Below the pieces are notes generated by a model that did not search any database, was not told the DNA's origin, and saw nothing but the letters and a program-made list of their open reading frames with translations. 64,000 nucleotides of DNA from Nitrospira sp. (GTDB lineage: Bacteria; Nitrospirota; Nitrospiria; Nitrospirales; UBA8639): assembly GCA_011523385.1 (NCBI GenBank), contig WTGX01000019.1, positions 30,059 to 94,058 on the forward strand, written 5' to 3'. The position numbers and the translations under genes were made by a program. Positions 54,248 to 62,200 of the stretch are shown in pieces. Position 1 is the first letter of the stretch. Every line of letters starts with the position of its first letter.

Positions 54248-55756
54248 ATGATCGGGTTCGTCGGGCGCGTGTTCACACCATGGACGGTATGCGGCGCGGT
54301 GGTCCTGGTCGCTGCCGGTTCCGTCCCGGCACAGAACCTCGTCTTCACCCCGGTCCTGTCGGCGCCCGTCGGCGCCCATCCGGAAGGACTCACGGTCGGC
54401 GATTTCAATGAAGACGGGCACCTGGATATTGCGACCGCCAACAGTGATTCGGACGATGTCTCGGTGTTGTTGGGAAACGGAAACGGCACGTTCCGGTCGA
54501 GCTATTCTTTCGGCGTCGGACGGAGCCCGATGTTTCTGACGACCGGAGACCTGAACCTGGACGGGACTGCGGATTTGGCCGTGGCCGAGACCGGAGCCGG
54601 TCGCGTCCTCATCCTGTTCGGCAAAGGGAACGGGTTCTTCGAGGAACCCGTGCCGTATCCCTCGGGCAAAGGTCCGACGTTCCTCGCGTTGGGTGACGTG
54701 GACGGGGATGACGATTTGGACGTGGTCGTGGTCAATAGCGGCCGGTTCGGCCATTATCCCCCGTTCAGTTGGTCCGTGTTGTCGAACAACGGGCAAGGCG
54801 ATTTCACGTTGACGCACCGCGTCGAAGAGCAGGACCGGAACGGCTTGTTCCCTACCGGGGCCTCACTGGCGGATCTCGACGATGATGGGTTGCCGGAAGT
54901 CACGTTGACGTGGAGCCAGCCGAGTTGGCGGACGCCGAACGGATACGTGTCCGTGTTTCGGAACCGGGGACAGGGCACCTTTGCTTACTGGAAAACCATC
55001 CGGGCGGGGTTCACGCTGAGTGCCGTGACCCAAACGGACGTGGATGCCGATGGCGACCTGGATCTCATGGTTGCCAGTGTGTTCACCGACAGCATCAAGC
55101 TGCTGCTGCAACTCAGTCCCGGCCAATACACCAAGCCCGCGAACATGGAGGTGGGATTCAGTCCCGTGGGGTTGGGCTACAAGGATTTGGACGGCGACGG
55201 CCATCGTGACCTGGTTTCCACCAATCGGGCCTCGGATAGCACCTCCATCCTCCTGGGACGGGGAGACGGGTCGTTTCAACCGGCCGGGCACTATGCCGTC
55301 GGCAAGGTGCCGACCGCCATGGGGATCGAAGATTTTGACCATGACGGGTTGCCGGACATTGTGACGGCCAACAGCGGCTCCGACGACGTGTCGATTCTGT
55401 TGAACGGAAAGGCGGTCATCCCTTCCATCAGCCTGAGTGCCGATACCATCCGGTTTGCAGCGGACGTGGATGCGCCGGCCCGGCGCACGCTTCAATTGAC
55501 CATCTCCAACGTGGGACTCGGTCCCTTGAGTATCGACGATATTGCATTGGAAGGGTCCCGGGCTTTTTCCGTCGACCGGGAGCCCTGTACCGGAGCCACC
55601 CTGACCACGGGTGAACTCTGTGTGTTACCTGTTCATTTCCAGAGTACGGCGCCCGGTGTGCATCAGGCGTTGCTGCGTATTTTCGACAATGCGCCGGGCG
55701 GCCCAAGAATCGTGACCCTAAGTGGAACAGGTGATATGCCATGCCCTCCTCCCTGA
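54248..55756 (+). CDS. exported FG-GAP/VCBS-repeat protein with C-terminal ASH-like domain
   Basis: A 502-residue exported protein. The signal peptide ends near VPAQN. At least seven FG-GAP/VCBS repeats follow, each with a calcium-binding-like loop: DFNEDGHLD, DLNLDGTAD, DVDGDDDLD, DLDDDGLPE, DVDADGDLD, DLDGDGHRD and DFDHDGLPD, the usual set for a beta propeller. From about residue 395 an immunoglobulin-like domain (QLTISNVGLGPLSIDDIAL, LCVLPVHFQSTAPGVHQALLRI) resembles choice-of-anchor/ASH domains. It is probably a cell-surface or periplasmic adhesion protein. The ATG at 54248 is used; a GTG precedes it by one codon. Confidence 0.85.
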   Translation: MIGFVGRVFTPWTVCGAVVLVAAGSVPAQNLVFTPVLSAPVGAHPEGLTVGDFNEDGHLDIATANSDSDDVSVLLGNGNGTFRSSYSFGVGRSPMFLTTGDLNLDGTADLAVAETGAGRVLILFGKGNGFFEEPVPYPSGKGPTFLALGDVDGDDDLDVVVVNSGRFGHYPPFSWSVLSNNGQGDFTLTHRVEEQDRNGLFPTGASLADLDDDGLPEVTLTWSQPSWRTPNGYVSVFRNRGQGTFAYWKTIRAGFTLSAVTQTDVDADGDLDLMVASVFTDSIKLLLQLSPGQYTKPANMEVGFSPVGLGYKDLDGDGHRDLVSTNRASDSTSILLGRGDGSFQPAGHYAVGKVPTAMGIEDFDHDGLPDIVTANSGSDDVSILLNGKAVIPSISLSADTIRFAADVDAPARRTLQLTISNVGLGPLSIDDIALEGSRAFSVDREPCTGATLTTGELCVLPVHFQSTAPGVHQALLRIFDNAPGGPRIVTLSGTGDMPCPPP

Positions 55757-55876
55757 GCTTTTGCCATCGAGAAAAGGGAGATCGTTCTCCCGCACGCCCT
55801 CTTAACGGATGGTTCTGACGCTACTCCAGACGAACGTGATGGCGCCCTGCCGTCGCGATCATGGCTGATCGCATTT

Positions 55877-55914
55877 ATAGATAGGAACCTCTGATATAGA
55901 TAGGAACCTCTGAT
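55877..55914. repeat. 19-bp perfect tandem duplication in the 55757-56288 gap
   Basis: ATAGATAGGAACCTCTGAT occurs twice in a row. It is followed by a CCCCCGA / TCGGGGG inverted repeat (55935-55957) of the dispersed kind seen near 20,020. The 532-base gap from 55757 to 56288 contains no gene apart from these repeats and the CCTA microsatellite. Confidence 0.7.
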
Positions 55915-56110
55915 CCCCGATTAAGAATAGCCTGCCCCCGACGTTTGTAATCGGGGGTCGAGGACAGGTTTATTGTGATAGCGGGATGCAGGGCAAGTCA
56001 CCCGTTTCATTTAAGTATGTTCTTGTATAAGAAAATAAGTCGTAGTAGCATTAGCATTGGGAGTTTTCAACCATTTCGTGACTGCTTGATAATGTAATGA
56101 AATCGACACC

Positions 56111-56167
56111 CCTACCTACCTACCTACCTACCTACCTACCTACCTACCTACCTACCTACCTACCTAC
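56111..56167. repeat. (CCTA)14 microsatellite upstream of the giant surface protein
   Basis: Fourteen perfect CCTA units, ending 121 bases before the ATG of the gene at 56289. Perfect tetranucleotide tracts of this length change copy number easily; here a change would alter the spacing of the leader or promoter, not the reading frame. Confidence 0.97.
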
Positions 56168-56288
56168 TCCCCTAAAGCGTTTCGTCATAGGTGCGTTCGA
56201 TCTCATCGGCGGCTGCCGTGGACGCGTCCGGAAACGTCGCTGCAAGGACCGGGAAGCAGAGACCGTATGTCATGCTTCAAGGTGCCCC

Positions 56289-59200
56289 ATGTATCATAAA
56301 CGGTTTGGGTCTTTAAGGACATGCTGGCGCGCGAGTACCGTCGCCGCGATCGCGTTCCTGCTGCTCGCCGTCCATCTCGGCGACTCCGGCGCCCAGACGT
56401 CGAGGAGCATTGACCTGACGATCACCCCCGACAAGGTCGCGGAGGACGGCGGCGCCGTGGAGATCACGGTCGCCGCGGCGGTCAGAGGGGGCCGTTTTTC
56501 CGAGGACGTGACGGTCACGGTCCGGGTTTCCGGCGGTACGGCAACCCCCGGAAGTGGGGGGACGGCCGACTACCCCACTCTGGCCCCTTTCACGATCACC
56601 ATCCCGGCAAACCGGCCTTTTGGAACAACGACGTTCTGGCTTACGCCGATCAACGACCGAACCATCGAGGAGGACGAGACGATCATCCTCACCCCGAGCG
56701 CGCCGGGGGTTACCACGGTGACGAGCGACACCATCACGATCACGGATGACGAGACGCTTCGAGCCGTCGTCTTCACGACGGATGTCACCACGGTGAGCGA
56801 GCCCGTACTGGGAGGGACGGCCGACGTAAAGGTGACCATCACGGCCACCCTCCCCCCGGGACAGGTGGCGGCAGGGCAATCTGGATCGAGAGGAGAGGAC
56901 GCGGTGCTCCGGTGGACGGGAACCGCCAAGCGGGGAGACCGAAACAACGTGAGAGATTACCGGACGCGCGGAGCCAACCAGATCTCCATCAAGAACGGCG
57001 AGCGAAGCGGCTCGTTGGAGATCTACATCCAGACGACGGATGACAACTTCTGGGAAGGAACGGAGACCATTGTAGTCTCTGCGAATCTCGGCAATCGGGG
57101 CCGGCCCGTCATACCGGCCCGAATCACGCTGCTCGACCGGGACCCGAAACCAACGGTGAAGCTGACGGTGGGGGGCGGCTCCGTCGCGGAAGGCGCCACC
57201 AACCAGTGGCTCCAGATCCTTGGAACGCTCGAAGGCGGGGCGGTGCTCGAAGCCCCCGTCGAGGTCAAGCTGAACGCCTCCGAACTGACGAACCAGACCG
57301 ACGTCACCTTCGCGCCCCCCGTGGACGAATGGAGCATGACGTTCGCCGCCGTATCGAAAACGGCCGCGCTGCCGGTGACCGTGACGGTTCCGGACGACGA
57401 CATTCCCGAATTGGGGGAATTCATGGAGGTAACGGGAACGGCGACGGCGCTCGGACAGTCGCTTACGGTGCAGAAGACCCGGATCGCGTTCAGCGCATCC
57501 GACCGTTGGCTCTACAGCTTCGAGATCGACCCGGAACGCATCGTCTCGTCGGGCGGGAGCACGACCTTCACGGTCCACGCCCGGATCTGGGGTGGGCGGA
57601 TTCCCCCGGGAGGCCTGACTCTGACCCTCCGCCCGTGCGCCGGGGGCATCAGCTTTCCCGGAGCGCAGTGCCGTCAAGGGGGGCACCTTCCCGCCGACAT
57701 GCAGAACGCTTTTTCCCCGGCGAGCCTCACCTTCCGCTGGACGGGCGACGACATCGGCAAGACCTGCGGCGGGTACACGGCCTGCCAAAAGACGCTGACC
57801 TGGACCGCCACGACCCCCGAGCTCACCCGTGCGCAGAAGGTCGTGTTCGCCGCGCAGTTCTCCGGAGCGAACGTGCAACTCGCTCGTTACAGCAACTTTC
57901 TCTCCTCTAACGTCACGTTTCTTTCCACGGCGGCCCCCCAGGTCGCCGAGCCGTTGCATCTGGATAGGCGCCTCACCCCTCGTCCGCCCGCGGCGAGTCC
58001 CTTCCTGGTCGGAAACCAGATCGGGTTCCGGGTCGGCTTCAGCCGGAAGATCAAGCTGACGAAAGCGGCAAGCCTCCGCATGGTGCTGGACAGCGGGCCG
58101 GTGAAGGTCCCCTGCCAGGTGGACCTCCCGGAGTACCCCCACCAGATCATCTGCACGTACAACGTGGCCCGCGGGCAGTACGACTTCGACAAGAAGGTCC
58201 AGTTCAGCGCCGGAGCGCTCGACCTCGGGGCAACCCTCACGAACCCGGACGACGCCGACGAGAGCTGGACGTCGCCGACGGTCCCGGCAACTGCCGCGAC
58301 CATTTCACTGTCGTACGAGATTCATGGCGGCGCCCACGCCTTCGTGGCGACGCCGACGGTGCAGGAGGGCTTCCGCGAGGGGGCCGGAGAACAGACCCTC
58401 AAGGTGCTCATCAGCGATCTCGCGCACATCCCGGCGGAGGAGGACATCGTGATTCCCATCTCGATCCGGGACGGAACGACCACCGCCTCGGACTGGCGGC
58501 TGGTCCAGGCGGGCAGCGTCACGATCAGGAAGGGCGCGACCGAGGGGGAGGGAACCGCGAAAATCGAGGCGCTGCGCGACAACATCAACGAAGACAACGA
58601 AACGCTGCTCGTCGGAGGCGGTGGCGGGTACGTCGTGAAGGAGGGCACGCTCGAACTCATCGACGCGCCGGAACTCTTCCTCTCGGCCACTCCCAACCGC
58701 ATCCGGGAAGGCTCCACCGACGTCGAGGTGACGCTGAAAGTGGAGATCGAAGCAACCGCGGCGGTCTTCGATACCGACCATCGGGTCCCGATCCTGCAGC
58801 GCGGGGAGGCCCGCCAGGGCAAGGATTACCGGTGGTACGTCGATCGGACCGATCTCCGCAGCACGGCGCTTGTGATCCAACTGCCGAAAGGCCAGCGTTC
58901 CGCCCAGATCGTGCGCAAGCTGAGCGTACTCGAGGACCACCTGGTGGAGGGGGATGAGATTCTGCGACTCATCGGGGCCGGAGGGTTCCTGAACGTCCGT
59001 CCGACGCAGATCACCCTGGTGGACGCCGACACGATGCCGGACGTGATCCTCTCGGCCACCCCCACGTCCGTTACCGAGGGCGGCGGGGCCCAGACGGTCA
59101 CCGTCACCGCCAGACTCGCCGGCAACGACACCCTGCCCTATGCAGTGGATGTGACGCTCGGCGTCTCCGGCGATGCCGTCGGGTGGGACCCCACCACGGA

Positions 59201-62200
59201 CGGCGACGCACGGGACTACACCCCGGCCTGGAATCCGACCACGAAGAAGATCGCAATCCCTGCGGGAAGAACGACCGGGAGCGCCGGAGTCACGCTCACC
59301 GTGACGCCGGTGGATGACTCGCTCGCCGAGGGGGACGAAGGCATCACGATCGAGGGAGCGGCGAAGCGGCAGGACACCGCCGACCGCCTCACCGTCCAGG
59401 CAGCGGCAGTCAACCTCGTGGACAACGACCAGCGCCGCGTCTTCGTGACCCCGACGGCCCTAAGTATCGAAGGGGGACTCTCGAAGACCTATCGCGTCCG
59501 GCTCGGCAGCCGGCCGGCCCTCGGTACGAACGAAAAGGTCCGCATCGAACCGCGCGTCCCGACGGGAGCGCTGCTGAGCGTGTCGCCGCTCGACCTCGAG
59601 TTTGACACCACGAATTGGAATACCGCCCAGGTGGTCACGGTCACCGCCCATCCGCTGGCCGAGGAGGCGGACGTGGTGATCGCCCACCGCGTCGGCGGCG
59701 GGGACTACGTGAGCGTCACCGCGGATTCGGTCACGGTCTCCCTGTCGGAGGCGCCCGACCTGAGCTTGAAGCTGGACGATGACTCCATCGCCGAGAACGG
59801 TGGCGTCGCCACCGTGACCGCCGAACTGGGCAGCGCCGCCGCGGCGCCGGTCACCATTACGGTTGGGGCCGCCCCGGGGGAAACTGCCGCCGCGGCCGAC
59901 TTCGCCCTGAGCGACAACAAGACCCTGACGATCGCCGCGGGCACGACCACCAGCACCGGTACGGTCACCATCACCGCGAACGACAACGACTTCTACCTGG
60001 GGGCGGCCAAGGAGGTCACGGTCTCGGGGACGGTCACCGGCCACGCCGGCGTCCCGAACCCGCCCAATCTCACTCTCGAGATCGAGGAGGACGACGACCC
60101 GCCTTCCTTCTCGATCGCGGACGCCGCGGCCGAGGAAGACTCCGGCGTCACCTTCACCGTGACCCGGGGCGGGGCGACGGAAAACGCGGTCTCGGTGAAG
60201 TGGACGACTGCGCTCGATACAGCGGACGACGCGGACGCCGCCTCCACTGCCGACTTCACCGCGGTCACGACCGCCCAGACCCTCAGCTTTGCCGCGGATG
60301 ACACGGAAAAGACCCTGACCGTCGCCGTCACCGACGACTCCCTCGACGAGCCGGACGAGGAGACCTTCCTCGTCGTCCTCAGCGAACCCGGCGAGCCCGC
60401 GGAAATCGCGGAAGACGAGGGCGAGGCCACCGGAACGATCACGGACAACGACGATCCGCCAAGCTTCTCGATCTCGGGCGGGTCGGCCGCCGAGGGAGAC
60501 GCCGTCCGCTTCACGGTGACTCGGTCGGGCGCCACGGAGAACGCGGTGAGCGTGAAGGTGGCCACCGCCGAAGACGCCGACGAGGACGCTCACGCCGCCG
60601 AAACCAGCGACTACACCGCCATCACGACGGCGCAAACCCTCAGTTTCGCGAGCGGGGACGAGACGAAAACGGTCGATGTTGCAACCACCGAGGACGACAT
60701 CGACGAACCGGACGAGACCTTCTTGGCTGTTTTGAGCGTCCCGGCGCTTGCCGCCGACGACCCGGGCACCGGCGTGAGCATCGCTGAGGGTGGCGGCAGC
60801 GCGAAGGGCACCATCACGGACGACGACGTGCGGGGCATCACGGTCTCCACGGCGACCCTGACGATGGCGGAAGCCGACGACAGCCAGACGGCGACCACGA
60901 AGGAGCACGAGAAGACCTACACGGTGGTGCTGACCAGCGAGCCGGAGGGCGGCACGGTGACGGTGGCGGTGGGGGTGCCGGAAGGGGCCCCGTTCACCGC
61001 GGACGTGACGGAGTTGGAATTCGACGCGGCCGACTGGAACACCGCGCAAACCGTGACCGTGACCGCGGTGGCGGACGCGGTGGACAACGCGGGGGACAAG
61101 CGAGAGGCGACGATCACGCACACGGTGAGCGCGGACGACACGGACTACGACGGGGAGACCGCGGAGTCGGTGAAGGTGACGGTCACGGACGACGACGACG
61201 CCCCGACCGGGATCACGCTCACCGCGGACATCACGAGCATCGGGGAAGCCGCGGCGAACAAGACCGTGACCGTGACCGCGACGGTGGACGGGGGCACCAC
61301 CTACGCCACGGCGACGACCGTGGTGGTGGCGGTGGGCGGCGCGGACGACACGGCCACCGAAGGCACGGACTATGCCACGGTCAATGACTTCAACATCGTG
61401 ATTCCGAAGGCGGGGACCAGCGCCACGGGACAGTTCACGCTGAACCCCACGGACGACGCCATCGACGACGACGCGGAGACCCTGGGCATCACGGGCACGT
61501 CGGGGTCTCTGAGCATCACCGGGGCTTCCATCACCATCACGGACGACGACGAGCGGGGCATCACGGTGACCCCGGCGACCCTGACCCTGGCGGAAGCCGA
61601 CACCGCGGGGACGCAGAACACGAAGGAGAACGAGGGCGCCTACACGGTGGTGCTGACCAGCGAGCCGGAGGGCGGCACGGTGACGGTGGCGGTGGGGGTG
61701 CCGGAAGGGGCCCCGTTCACCGCGGACGTGACGGAGTTGGAATTCGACGCGGCCGACTGGAACACCGCGCAAACCGTGACCGTGACCGCGGTGGCGGACG
61801 CGGTGGACAACGCGGGGGACAAGCGAGAGGCGACGATCACGCACACGGTGAGCGCGGACGACACGGACTACGACGGGGAGACCGCGGAGTCGGTGAAGGT
61901 GACGGTCACGGACGACGACGACGCCCCGACCGGGATCACGCTCACCGCGGACATCACGAGCATCGGGGAAGCCGCGGCGAACAAGACCGTGACCGTGACC
62001 GCGACGGTGGACGGGGGCACCACCTACGCCACGGCGACGACCGTGGTGGTGGCGGTGGGCGGCGCGGACGACACGGCCACCGAAGGCACGGACTATGCCA
62101 CGGTCAATGACTTCAACATCGTGATTCCGAAGGCGGGGACCAGCGCCACGGGACAGTTCACGCTGAACCCCACGGACGACGCCATCGACGACGACGCGGA

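Noticed and set aside
56104..56170. CCTA tract as a CRISPR-like array
   Set aside because: It is a simple four-base microsatellite with no spacers. No CRISPR repeats were seen anywhere in the window.
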